A DNA stretch of 64,000 nt, taken from positions 35,275,521 to 35,339,520 of the forward strand of contig JAAONU010000002.1 in assembly GCA_012932295.1 (NCBI GenBank). Reading direction: 5' to 3'. Shown here piece by piece: positions 1 to 12,900 of the stretch (position 1 is the first letter of the stretch; each line of letters starts with the position of its first letter). Source of the DNA: Cyclina sinensis. Lineage: Eukaryota > Mollusca > Bivalvia > Venerida > Veneridae. Both the position numbers and the translations under genes were made by a program. The notes beneath the pieces are model-generated. The model had not been told where the DNA came from. It saw nothing but the letters and a program-made list of their open reading frames with translations, and did not search any database.

Positions 1-2250
1 ATGTGTTTTAAAAAAATCCCACCAGTTCGAGAACAACCTCCTAAAATATCTCAAGCCATTTCAAGCTTTCCTTTTTTATTTCGGTAAATAATAAGACCAT
101 TAGCTTCATACAAACTTAATACATTAAACCTGCATTGTGGACACACATAGATGACAATATAATATAATCTTAAATAAATAATCATGTTGAATAGTATTTC
201 CAAATCAATTTAACTTAAGATCTAAAAATCTAGAAATTTGACAGTCACTATTATACGTATATAAAGGGTTTGCCAGTATTTACTTTATCTGAATAGTGTA
301 TATGGTGCCGGTTTTTCAATACCCTTTTAAAATACAATTAAAAGGCTAATTTGTGTGTAGAATGACCGTGCAATACCTCGTTCAAACCGTTGTGCTTTAT
401 TACTTATAAACTGTTTTACTCGTTGTAAACCGTAGTACTAAAAAAAATCTTAAATTATTTTATTTCTTATCCAAAGACTTTCCAAAATCGTTCCATTTAT
501 GATTGAAAATTACAGGGCCCAATCTGTTATATCTTCTTGAAACAAGTCTTAATGTTCGAAATTCTTGTGACGTTCACTCTTCTGGAGTCAGCCATATTGC
601 CTTTTATGTCGATTTCAAGACAAAACCAAATAACCTATCCTTTCGATCATAACTCCGATAAAGAAAATAGTGCATAAGAACTTGCAATCAGTTTATTGGT
701 AATATTTTGTCCCATGAAATATTCTTTTAACAGTTTATTCGCACTATATTGTTATATGCATTCCGAAAATCTCAGTTTATTGAGTTTGTTCGTCTGTTCT
801 GCAACTTGTACATGTATGGTCCACTCTTTTATTTGTGTGTACCTTCTGACGCAAATGCTAGCAGGACATGAAAGTCCATCTATACATCTTTGCGGCCACC
901 TTGAAAAGCCAAGCCCCACTTGTTTAAAACCATCTATGCAAGTTTGCAGAAGTTTGATAAGACATGAATAAAAAGATTTACTATGTACATGTCTAGAGAG
1001 GAAAGAGAAAAAGTGAACGTGACTGTTACTAAAATAGAAAAATAGTTCTTTGACCTTTCCGAACAGCTTGTCCCATTGTTCATGCTAAAATGCATAAGGA
1101 TGAGAAAATTTATTACTTAAGCTACATCCTTGTAAAACTTACTGTATCATTTATTAAATCAACTCTGAAGAAAAATGAATAAATTTATCACTTTAATTGT
1201 CAATCTTAATGCAATTTAACTAGTGTCTATCAAAAGCGTACACGTAACACTGCAAATATATCAACTTTATTTATAAATTACATAATCAGTTAACAAAGCA
1301 AAAAACGTAACTTGTCGAGTAATTTGGTACGTTTCTTATCGATAAAATGAATGAATAGTTGATTTCGACTAACATTCTTACATTATCTGACACGTTCTCT
1401 GCTGATAAAGGGGGTAGTGTAAATATGTAAAATGCAATCGTGGCTTGGGTATACAATGATTAAATATGTCGATTTTACCTTTTTTTATTCGACCGTATCT
1501 AACACGACACCTATACGAGCCCGTGTAAAATAACGACAATCATTTTCGTACCTAAACTGAAAAAAAAAGACAAAATTAACACCAGCTCATTGTGTGTAAG
1601 CTTTAGACGATGAACGTATCCAAGGTACAGTTGCAATTTTTAAAAACGAAGAATATTAGATTAGAAATCTGCTTCGCGAACTTAAATTTATTTTAGGAAA
1701 CATTTTTGTAGACTAGACGACAATACATTGACAGTCAAAAAAGACCTTCTTCGTGTAGTCAATGTGTTTGTGCAAAGAGCAAGGTAAAAATAAGAGTTAC
1801 CTGTGTGTCCCGCCTCATTTAGACGTCCTCTTTCGACGACACACTCCTTAGCAGAGACTTAACGTAGATGGTTTGCAAAGCACGCTGGGATGTTCTTTAT
1901 TCTACTACACCAACATAGACAGACAAGCAGATTATTCAAACAACACAAAGGTGTACAACTAGAGAAAAGACAACGCTACTCGGCGGCATGACGTGAAATA
2001 GGCGATAAAACAGAAAATAAATTTTGCACTTTTAATAAAAGATGAAAAGAGGTTTTACAGTCAAATAAGAATAATTTGTGTGTTTATGTTTTCTTTCGTA
2101 AAAAAAAGGATGTTTAAATACAGAGAGATAAAAACCCAAACAGTTGAGGTACATATTTCTCTTTTGTTACGCGAAATCAGTCTTTTGAAACGCGACCATG
2201 GTTTTAATGCCAGAAACTAAGTATCAAGAAGTTATTTTTTCTACTTACAG
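1..2250. other. AT-rich region without recognised exons
   Basis: I see no supportable gene here. The longest open frame, at 696-971, has no homology that I recognise, no splice context and ordinary AT-rich composition. Upstream exons of the gene ending at 3896 must lie here unrecognised or to the left of the window. Confidence 0.4.
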
Positions 2251-2350
2251 GCATTTCCCGGCACATCAATAGACGGTCACGTGATGGACTATTTTGAAGC
2301 GAAGGGTCCAGGATTTCAGTATGTCAATCTCAGGAACGAAGCAGGTGCTG
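2251..2350 (+). CDS. penultimate exon of the unrecognised gene
   Basis: This 100-bp exon has a pyrimidine-containing acceptor ending cttacag and a donor gtacgt. It reads AFPGTSIDGHVMDYFEAKG and on to NLRNEAGA with no stop. It leaves one base (G) for the next exon. Confidence 0.65.
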
Positions 2351-3896
2351 GTACGTAAACTAATTTGAATACACAGTTGTTGCTTCGTGCTGAAGCATGG
2401 GCTCGAGCCAAATAGAAATTTAGTTCTTTCTCTAGGAAACTTTTTTCAAAATTTTCAACTTTTAAAGTGTGGATGCCATCTTATTAAATAAGATTCCTAA
2501 CTTTGATGTAAACGTATTTAAAAAATGCACTAATGCACTAATTACAAAATAAACATATAGGTAACTGTGTAGCTATGTTACTGAAATATTGTTGAAGGAC
2601 ATAAATAGAATTAACGGATAACAGTCGTTGTAAATATATACGATATATAAAAAAAGTCAACTTCTGGCAGCAATTTTTCTCAAAACGAGTGAAATTGTAA
2701 CTTCCTTGAGGAAAGCCTGGTTACAGAAACCGCTCATTTTCATACCAAAGGTGTTTGTTAACAAAGAGTACTTTACAGTTGTTTTCAGGCAGTAATGTCT
2801 AAGTCACCAAGTCGAATTTATCTTCAACACAAATTTTCAGATCTGATTTTTAAAATCAGATAATTGAATGTGTGTGAAACATATTATAAAAATTTATACA
2901 ACATAATTTAAACAAAGAATTTATAGTCTTTTTTGGACGACAGGTTAGAATAGGATTTCAGTGTGGGGTTATCTGTTTGACTTAATGTCCCATATCAATA
3001 AATTTCCTCAAACACGAGATGTATATGACCTCTTACCAACTGGGCTATTACTATGCCTACATAATTATCTTAGAAGACAAATGAAATATGTTTGTTTACT
3101 TTTTCTTCGTTTGTCAGTTTTTCAACATCAAGTTTTTCGCATATGTTCACACAACGAATATCATAACTCATGATTTAGAGACAATTTAGTCATTTATTCT
3201 TCGAGTAAGCATTTTATTTTCCGCTTGTTATACTTTCGGTTTCGGAATAAGACATGTGTGCAATACATAAAATCAACAACACGAGCTATATTAAATAGTT
3301 TACATTTCATTTTATCTTACTTTCTCTTTCGTTCATTACAGTACAGTGTAACACGCACTTAGTGTCTACAGCTTATGATATTTACTTTCAAATTTCTGTT
3401 GGAACCTGTGAAACAGCAAATTAAACTAACAGATGATTTTGTCAAAGTTCTGAAGTAAACCCTCTCATTTTGACCGCTTGGGTGAAACACTCTCTCGCAA
3501 CGTATGTAATTTCTCGTTGGCTTCAAAACCAGTTCTTTTAAAGGAAATACGGAAAATCACTGGACACTCTAATCCCTGGAGGTACTAGAGCAAACCAAAT
3601 CGAGATCGGGAACCCAGATGGTCTAAAATTCATTTATTATCCACAATACTTCAACGCCTTTTGCATATTTTTTTCCTTTTCTGCTCACAGGATATTCAAG
3701 CGAGTTACGTGACGGTCACGCGCAATTTATGCAAGGGATCAAACCAGTTATTGGCTACAATGGACAATATGGCTTCCGACGTAACACACCATGGCTTCGG
3801 CAGAGTCCGTCACCATTCGGAACTGCGAGCAGATCTCCGGCTCACGAAATAACAGTAGTGCCACGCGCATCCGGGAAAACAGTGCAAGCCAAATGA
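2251..3896 (+). CDS. 3' end of an unrecognised gene, two exons
   Basis: Two plus-strand exons join cleanly. Exon 2251-2350 is preceded by ctacttacag and followed by gtacgt. It is phase 0 in and phase 1 out and encodes about 33 residues beginning AFPGTSIDGH. Exon 3691-3896 is preceded by ctgctcacag, enters in phase 1 and ends in TGA at 3894. The joined frame stays open for about 101 residues, and its second part contains GYNGQYGFRRNTPWLRQ followed by a Ser/Pro/Arg-rich end. There is no signal peptide, membrane segment or Cys cluster in the visible part, so the protein is probably intracellular. I do not recognise the family and assign no function. The frame running straight through 3661-3852 from the intron is an artefact, because it ignores the acceptor. 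Confidence 0.65.
3691..3896 (+). CDS. terminal exon of the unrecognised gene
   Basis: The acceptor ctgctcacag precedes GATATTCAAGC. In phase 1 the frame is open for 67 codons and ends AKTGA-like (GCC AAA TGA). The basic, Ser/Pro-rich C-terminus is unremarkable. Confidence 0.65.
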
Positions 3897-5300
3897 ACGA
3901 TTTTTGTAGCTGATGTTTTATGTTTTGTGAATACTATTTCAATACAATGACCAAACTTTAAAGATACACGTATTTTTCTTTAACTACTTTGTATATGAAG
4001 TAAACTTTGATCGTATTTTCATTTCATACACTTCTAATATTTCCTCTTTCGAAAAAAAAACAAACTTGCTCAAAACGCAATTGTTGAAATTTCAAGGGCT
4101 TCTCATTTCTGTAAGCCATTTATTTTAATATTAACATTCTTGTTACTTCACGGCGTGTTTTGTGTATGCTTACTTAATTGTGTGGTGATAGTTCATATCT
4201 GAAGTATCCGTTCATTGTCTGTTACTATTTACAATTAAAGTCTCAGAATTTTCTAAACTGTCACAAGTTTAAGAACAAGTAAAATGTTCTGATTTTTTAA
4301 TATTTATCAGTCAAATAAAACACAGATGTGTAATTTAAAAGACTGATTCAAATTGCCAAATCTCCCAAAACAACCGGACTGTAACAATAAAGAAGCATTG
4401 ACATTAACCTTTTATAGCTTTTTATTCTTCACATAATGAAAACAAATGGTTCAGGTTTAAAAAAATTATTTCCATTGCATTTAAATTCTGTAATACGAAT
4501 ATCCTATATCATGTCCACGCCATCTGTTGTTTTATTTCATATATGTATATTAAATGTTTAAAAGTCGCGAAAATATGTAAAGATTTTATATAAAGAGATT
4601 AAAACAGTTATGGGTGGCATGACACATTTTCTTCTGCTACAAGTTTGAAGGAATTAATTCTTTTGTACAGCAGCCTTTTATGTTATGCCATTTTTCCTAC
4701 TGCGATTTTAAAACAATCACCCTCCCAAATAATTTTGACCATCGTATTAAACGACCCACTGAATGGGTGCTGATTTGCCCTGGCGTACGTTTTAGGAAGG
4801 TTAATTAGAGTAGAAAAAATAGTTAAACACCATATAATGAACCATCTATTTACACTTATTGTCTGTATTTGTTCCTATTAAACATTTTTGTACACAACTT
4901 ATTTAATTTAAAAAAAAACAATCGTGTGGTCTTTTTTATATACTCATGCATATATAAGCGTGCCGCTGATGCTCAGATAAGTTTATACACACAGTATTCA
5001 GAATAGTTAAACAAGAAAATTAGATTTTCATTTCATGCAAACTGATTAAATCTATTGTCGTGCATGATGTGTTAAGAAATAAAGTTTACTAGTATAGATA
5101 AGTTGTACACTAGCTGAATCGACCTATCATAAATTTCGACATGTGATTAAATATTAAGATATTTGTTTTCGTCTTCGCCTTTTCAAACGACTCCAAAGTA
5201 TTAAGTTAGAAACGCGTGTGACCTCAGAGTGGGAAGTTGAGGGGAGGATGTCAGTTCCCAAGGCAAGAGGTGGGGGTGTGTTTACAAGGTATCTGTAAAT
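3897..5300. other. 3' UTR and intergenic AT-rich DNA
   Basis: Beyond the likely 3' UTR I see no exon-like frame, RNA gene or clear repeat in this stretch. Confidence 0.4.
4234..4319 (+). terminator. candidate polyadenylation signals
   Basis: ATTAAA at 4234 and AATAAA at 4314 lie about 340-420 bp beyond the stop codon at 3896. A further AATAAA is at 4386. These hexamers are common by chance in such AT-rich DNA, so this is a position guess only. Confidence 0.3.
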
Positions 5301-5309
5301 TAATTGAAA

Positions 5310-5880
5310 AAAACCCAAGTGTGCAAACCTTACCTACGGTTTATATACCTGTAAGGTTTTATGACACCTGGTGCAAAAGTGTTGGCTAGTGTGTGACAAA
5401 CATATTTTGGTAGCGATTTTCACTCAATCAAAGGCCATTACTATGCTCCATTTAGAAGGATGGAAACAAAAATAATCAGATGAAAAACCTCCCTTGCTGA
5501 TATATATCCCTGTAAAGTTTCATGACCCTGGATGCAAAAGTATTGGCTGAGCACATGACACAAACGTTATGGTCATTTATTTCATTTAATCAAGTGCCAT
5601 AACTCTGTCTCTCCCTTGGAGGAGAGACGAAAAAAACAAGGTGCACAACTTTATTTGCCGATCTATATTCCTGTGAAGTTTCATAACGTAGCTATATTTA
5701 GGAGCCATAATTCTGCTTTCCCTGGATGGAGGGAGACGAAAAACACGAGGTGAGAAATTTCACTTGCTGATCTATATCCCTGTGACGTTTCATTACCCTA
5801 TGTGTAAAAGTGTTGGTTGAGCGCGCGACACAAACTAACGGATAGACAGACATAGAGACGAACGGACGAACAAGAGGAAA
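5310..5880. repeat. diverged ~160-bp tandem repeat cluster
   Basis: The motif of a CCTGT(A/G)A(A/G)GTTT-type core followed by CAT or TATGA recurs near 5350, 5510, 5670 and 5783, with spacing of about 161, 157 and 113 bp. Each unit also carries a 'gatctatatccctgtg'-like lead and a GGAG-GAGAGACGAAAA-like tail. The cluster ends in a GACAGACATAGAGACG-type purine-rich run. This looks like the tandem core of a dispersed non-autonomous element. Confidence 0.6.
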
Positions 5881-6381
5881 TCTAATTATCATTTATGGGG
5901 ACACAAAAAGAGTCTTTTTGAAAATGATACATTGTGTAACGTAGAGGGTGTTGAGAGGGGACCTAATCCAAGCAAACCTTGTCACCTACTTCCTATCTGG
6001 GTTTTCTCCCTTATCACTCAATATTTACAGTACGAAATAGGTATAAAAGCATAAGAAAGTCAGACACCGTGTAATTTATGAAATATCTTGAAGGGCGTCG
6101 GTTGAAATGAAAATTATTACCATAAAAAATGACTCAGTTAATAGGAAAACATCGTCAATGATTATGATCAAAAGGTGTAACTACATTTTTCAAATATTTG
6201 TGTAAAATTGTTCTGATGACGGTAACGAAAATAACATTTCTATTTAAAAAGCCAATTTTACCTTTGAGATAGCTGAATGTTGGTTATAGCATAAATCCTT
6301 TATACACCCACTAGCTGTTACTAATTTCATTTACAAAAAAAAAAATGCGTCAAAACGATCTGATCAAAGATTAAGATGAAT

Positions 6382-6382
<1 letters not shown>

Positions 6383-6433
<51 letters not shown>
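6383..6433. repeat. C20-A31 double homopolymer
   Basis: Twenty consecutive C are followed directly by thirty-one consecutive A. Exact lengths here are unlikely to be reliable in any assembly. Confidence 0.9.
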
Positions 6434-6435
<2 letters not shown>

Positions 6436-6752
6436 AACAGGAAACTATAAATAAAATATACTAATTATCTATCAAAGGAATAGATACTGTTCAAATGAAA
6501 AGTCTATTTTTGTTGCTTACAACCAGTTTCCTAATAATGCAGTTGAGATAAGTATTTTTGACATTTATATAGCTAGCTTTCTAAAAAAAACGAGTATATA
6601 CATCATTTGAAACTAGAAGTGGAATAAACTATATGATATTTATATACAACATTAATGCATTTCCCATTTATGGGCAGCAACGCTACGAATATCTTGATCA
6701 GATTACTGTCACCGATCTTTGCAGTAGTCAAACCTCCTATCTATTTCCATAA

Positions 6753-6964
6753 TCACTTGAGGTCTATGTTATTCTCCAAGCACAATATCCTTGTCTCATT
6801 GGCTAGTCTGCATCCGTTCCCGTCCCACATCCGGTCTGTCGTGCACGACATAGATATCAAATTCCCCATGCGCGAACAGATTATAAACTTGTTGCAGTTG
6901 GCACAATCGTAGAATATTCCTCGTTTGTTTGTACAAGCGTCAGGATCATTTTCAAAGAGACACA
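6753..6964 (-). CDS. type-2 chitin-binding module, terminal exon
   Basis: The acceptor is accatttcag and entry is phase 1. The frame runs 70 codons to TGA at 6755-6753. It contains DC-x2-C-NKFIICSRMGNL, then C, then MWDGNGCR and a final C. This is the Cys and aromatic layout of peritrophin-A/CBM14 domains, which bind chitin. Phase and strand fit the TSP1-EGF gene, but it could belong to another unrecognised minus-strand gene. Confidence 0.6.
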
Positions 6965-9900
6965 CTGAAATGGTAAAGAAGACTGCGACATAAGTGCACC
7001 GGGAAATCAACAGTGCGTATGCTTTCAACAATATTAAAGTCACGAACGCTTTTGAATTTTTCTTGATAAAATACATATATACATCATATATGTAATAATT
7101 ACAATACACCCGTCTATCCATGCATCCATCTATCCATACATTCATCCATCCATCCAGCCATTTAACCGTCCGTCTTTCAGTCATTAATCAGTATATAAAT
7201 AAATAAATAAGTCTTTAATCATTCAGCCAGACTGTCTTGTGTATGCTATAGAAAATAAATGGTATCAAAGTTTTTTTGCCTTTTTGAAAAATAATACCGG
7301 AAATGAGTCAGATTGTTTGATACACGTTAGTTCATTATTATATTTTAAATGGTGCATTACCGTGGCTGTATGTCTGAAAATTGCGATAAAAAGTAAAATT
7401 TTATTTCAGATTTGACTAAACTTCTGTGAGGAAAAAATGTCTTTTTGCTAGACTGTTTATGTTAAAAATCATTTCATGACAAGTTTTGGTAAATGACCTG
7501 CCTTACATTCATTAAAAAGAATTATGTTTATTTCCACGCAGTTTTTGAAGTGAAATTGAGAAAAATGTTCACGAAAAGAAAGACGAGCTTGAGCCAAAGT
7601 TGAAATAATACCAAGTGACGGAAATGACGTCATTAACGTTCCAGAAGCGTTGTTATGAGCAACGTCAAAATCGTTGGCAGAGAAGCAGCTTCTGTTAACG
7701 GTCGTTTGTCAAATTTCGTGGTCAAAGACGGCTGTATAAAGCTCTTAAGAAAATGATGCACGTCTTCTACTGTTCGCTAAGGAAAACAAATTCAAGTGGG
7801 TATGCTTGCAACATATTTAACTTGTCAAAGCGCGTACACTTCTAAGAAAAGAGGGAATCTATGGCCTAGAAGAAGCAGAGGTCCAAAATCAAAAAACACA
7901 GACCGCATATAAGCATGTTTTCAATGGAGAAATCAGATGGTAAGTATATTGATTTACAAAGAGCAAACAAGTTAAAGTTCTAAAATGCAAAAGTAATTGT
8001 CAAAAAGAACAAATCTGAAGGGATAAATAAGTATCACATACAGGAATAAGTGCACAAAATCAAGACTACATACTCGTGCATATGCATGTAGTTTCAGCTA
8101 GTAAAAAAAACGTAAACGAAAAAGCAAGTCAAAGTCAAAGCGGTGGTGGAGGGGTAAGAGCGTCGGCCCAATCCGGAGGTTGCTGGTTCGAATCCCACCA
8201 GAAGTCCACAGTCCTCACTTTCGACGCGAGTACTGGTATGAACCCAGGAAGCAGTTGCAAGAATTTGCCTGCCTAGTACATTTAGTATTGTCTGTTGGCA
8301 GTAATTAGCTGAACTTAATTTTAACTTGAAAATTTCATAGTATCATCAAGTGAAATAAAAGTTTCCAGAAAGAGAAGAGTCTGAGAAAGGAAACATCCAT
8401 AGTTCTAGCATCAAAAGAGAAATAGCCATGTTAAAAAAAGGAACCAAACTGGGAAAGAAAATCTTCAAAGATATACCAGTCTAAAAGAGTAATTCATATA
8501 AGATGAGAAAGAGTGTGTAAGTATTCAAGTAAGGTATAGAGTTTCCAGAAAGTGTGTCAACAAAATTCAGTAGATGGAAAAAGCCTAGAAGCTTTGGGAA
8601 ATAAACAGTAAGATTAGAAGAAGAGTCTTCTTTAAGTTTTGGATCGCTAAACGTCTTCAGGACGAAGCAGGGATTAATTTTAAGAAAAAAAAAGAATTTC
8701 TTTAGGTAAGTTTCCTTTTAAAGAATTAAAATCATTTGTTCTGTAATTTTGCATTTGTAATTTCCATACATGTTTTTAATTTTCATAAAAAATGTGGCAA
8801 TCTTCAGACCAATGTTAAACATAGCCTATTCAAAACAAGATTCATTATAGTAATTTTGGTGCTTGTAAAGATTTCATAGAATGAGAGCAGCTGATCCCTT
8901 TCGAAAGGGTTGAAGGTCAAATCCTAACAGATGGCGGCTTAGTCCTTCCAGAATTGATTAAGGGAATCACTGCAACACGTAAGTGTAGAAGAACAATGTT
9001 GTTCAAGGTGAAGTTGAAGGTCAAGTCCTAACGGATGGCGGCCCAACTTTTACTCTTATTAAAAACAAGCAGCACGTGTTCTTCAACCATATATTTTGCT
9101 TTTCGTATCTACTGCTAAATAGTTTCTTTATGTTTGTTTGCATAACACTGAAGATAACAATTGCCAATACTTTAAATTTGGCTACCCCATTAGAGCTTCT
9201 TGTTAGTGTATTCGCTTCTCATTCTGAAGAAGATATCAGCAGCTGAGTCGTTATTGCTATAAATGTTACCAAGACACGTTGTTCAAAACAAAGTTGAAAT
9301 GGTTAATATGACATCTTCATTTGATGTCGGGTGCAATGAATAGAGTTAGACACCCGAACCATGGACAGCTTTGCAGCGAACAGAGTAAGCTAGAAACATT
9401 TTAAATTTGTAAATGTGAAGGAATGAACAATTTCGATCAAATTCGTAATTGATATTCAAAACAGAAAAATGAAGAGGACTCATCGATTGGTCAATGATAC
9501 TTGCTCTAAATCAAAAGGCATACCAGACACTTATTCAAAATGAAAAGATCAAGTAGATGTTTCAGTACTTATACTCATAATTCTATGAATTATAACTTCA
9601 TACGCGCATATAACTCCAAAGTAGTTGAAATTAAAAAATGCATCTTTTGGGGAAAAAATATCATTACAGTTTGTTCTTCTTTACAACGATAATGAGGACA
9701 GCTGATCCCTTTCGGAAGGGTTGAAGGTCAAATCCTAACGGATGGCGGCCCAGTCCTTCCAGAATTGATTAAGGGAATCGCTGTGACACGTTACTGTAGA
9801 AGAACAATGTTGTTCAAGGTGAAGTTGAAGGTCAATTCCTAACAGATGGCGGCCCAACTTTAACTGTTATTAAAAAACAAGCAGCACGTGTTCTTCTACC

Positions 9901-12900
9901 ATATATTTTGCTTTTCATATCTACTGCTAAATAGTTTCTTTATGTTTGTTTGCATAACACTGAAGAAAACAATTGCCAATACTTTAACAATTTGTGGAAC
10001 AGGTCACTTCATTCTTAATCTCTACATGTCAACAGCGAGTCATATTCAAATGTTTCTTGATAAGTAAATTTGGCTACCACATTAGAGCTTCTTGTTAGTG
10101 TATTCGCTTCTCATTCTGACGTAGATAGCAGCAGCTGAGTCGTTATTGCTGTAAATATTACCAAGACACGTTGTTCAAAACAAAGTTAAAATGGTTAATA
10201 TGACATCTTGATTTGATGTCGGGTGCAATGAATAGAGTTAGACACCCGAACCATGGACAGCTTTGCAGTGAACTGAGTAAGCTAGAAACATTTTATATTT
10301 GTAAATGTGAAGGAATGAAAAATTTCGATCAAATTCGTAATGGATATTCAAAACAGAAAAATGAAGAAAGGACTAATCGATTGGTCAATGATACTTGCTC
10401 TAAATCAAAAGGCATAGCAGACACTTATTCAAAACGAAAAGATCAAGTAGATGTTTCAGTACTTATACTCATAATTCTATGAATTATAACGCCATACGTG
10501 CATATAACTCTCCAAAGAAGTTGAAATTATAAATGCATTTTTTTGGGGAAAAAATATCATTACAGTTTGTTCTTTTTTACAACGTTAATGAGAACAGCTG
10601 ATCCCTTTCGGAAGGGTTGAAGGTCAAATCCTAACGGATGGCGGCCCAGTCCTTCCAGAATTGATAAAGGGAATCGCTGCGACACGTAAGTGTAGAAGAA
10701 CAATGTTGTATAAGGTGAAGTTGAAGGTCAAGTCCTAACGGATGGCGGCCCAACTTTTACTGTTATTTAAAAACAAGCAGCACGTGTTCTTCTACCATAT
10801 ATTTTGCTTTTCATATCTACTGCTAAGTAGTTTCTTTATGTTTGTTTGCATAACACTGAAGATAACAATTGCCAATACTTTAACAATCTGAGGAACAGGT
10901 CACTCCATTCTTAATCCCTACATGTCAACAGCGAGTCCTATTCAAATTTTTGCTTGATAAGTAAATTTGGCTACCACATTAGAGCTTCTTGTTAGTGTAT
11001 TCGCTTCTCATTCTGACGTAGATAGCAGCAGCTGAGTCGTTATTGCTATAAATGTTACCAAGACACGTTGTTCAAAACAAAGTTAAAATGGTTAATATGA
11101 CATCTTCATTTGATGTCGGGTGCAATGAATAGAGTTAGACACCCGAGCCATGGACAGCTTTGCAGCGAACAGAGTAAGCTAGAAACATTTTATATTTGTA
11201 AATGTGAAGGAATGAACAATTTCGATCAAATTCGTAATGGATATTCAAAACAGAAAAATGAAGTAAGGACTCATCGATTGGTCAATGATACTTGCTCTAA
11301 ATCAAAAGGCATGCCAGAAACTTATTCAAAATGAAAAGATCAAGTAGATGTTTCAGTACTTATACTCATAATTCTATGAATTATAACGCCATACGTTGAA
11401 TAATTCTTCAAAGTAGTTGCAATTATAAATACATTTTTTGGGGAAAAAATTATCATTACAGTTTGTTCTTTTTTACAACGTTAATGAGAACAGCTGATCC
11501 CTTTCGGAAGGGTTGAAGGTCAAATCCTAACGGATGGCGGCCCAGTCCTTCCAGAATTGATTAAGGGAATCGCAGCGACATGTAAGTGTAGAAGAACAAT
11601 GTTGTTCAAGGTGAAGTTGAAGGTCAAGTCCTAACGGATGGCGGCCCAACTTTTACTGTTATTTAAAAACAAGCAGCACGTGTTCTTCTACCATATATTT
11701 TGCTTTTCATATCTACTGCTAAATAGTTTCTTTATGTTTGTTTGCATAACACTGAAGATAACAATTGCCAATACTTTAACAATTTGAGGAACAGGCCACT
11801 TCATTCTTAATCTCTACATGTCAACAGCGAGTCCTATTCAAATTTTTGCTTGATAAGTAAATTTGGCTACCACATTAGAGCTTCTTGTTAGTGTATTCGC
11901 TTCTCATTCTGACGTAGATAGCAGCAGCTGAGTCGTTATTGCTGTAAATGTTACCAAGACACGTTGTTCAAAACAAAGTTAAAATGGGTTAATATGACAT
12001 CTTGATTTGATGTCGGGTGCAATGAATAGAGTTAGACACCCGAACCATGGACAGCTTTGCAGCGAACAGAGTAAGCTAGAAACATTTTATATTTGTAAAT
12101 GTGAAGGAATGAACAATTTCGATCAAATTCGTAATGGATATTCAAAACAGAAAAATGAAGAAAGGACTCATCGATTGGTCAATGACACTTGCTCTAAATC
12201 AAAAGGCATACCAGACACTTATTCAAAACGAAAAGATCAAGTAGATGTTTCAGTACTTATACTCATAATTCTATGAATTATAACTTCATACGTGCATATA
12301 ATTCTCCAAAGTAGATGAAATTATAAAAGCATTTTTTTTTTTTGGAAAAAATATCATTACATTCTGTACTTCTTTACAAGGATAAAGAGAGCAGCTGATC
12401 CCATTCGGAAGGGTTGAAGGTAAAATCGTAACGGGTGGCGGCCCAGTCCTTCCAGAACTGATTAAGGGAATCACTGCGACACGTAAGTGTAGAAGAACAA
12501 TGTTGTTCAAGGTGAAGTTGAAGGTCAAGTCCTAACGGATGGCGGCCCAACTTTTACTGTTATTAAAAACAAGCAGCATGTGTTCTTCTACCATATATTT
12601 TGCTTTTCATATCTACTGCTAAATAGTTGCTTTATGTTTGTTTGCATAACACCGAAGATAACAATTGTCAAAACTTTAACAATTTGAGGAATAGGTCACT
12701 TCATTCTTCATTTCTACATGTCAACAGCGAGTCATATTCTATTTTTTTTGTGTGGTAAATTTGGCTACTACATTAGAGCTTTTTGTTAGTGTATTCGCTT
12801 CTCATTCTGAAGTAGATAGCAGCAGCTGAGTCGTTATTGCTATAAATTTTACCAAGACACGTTCTTCAAAACAAAGTTAAAATGGTTTATATGACATCTT

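Noticed and set aside
696..971. 91-codon plus-strand frame near the left edge
   Set aside because: Its start is not a clear ATG, its composition is Cys/Leu-rich without domain pattern, and it does not connect in phase to the exon at 2251.
10213..10482. The open frame in each satellite unit as a tandem gene family
   Set aside because: Frames are embedded in homogenised repeats, have no promoter, splice or signal context, and two units are broken. Kept only as a finding about the repeat.
12286..12528. Minus-strand frames identical at 12286, 14114 and 15967
   Set aside because: They are opposite-strand reading of the B-type satellite variant and mark the higher-order structure, not genes.
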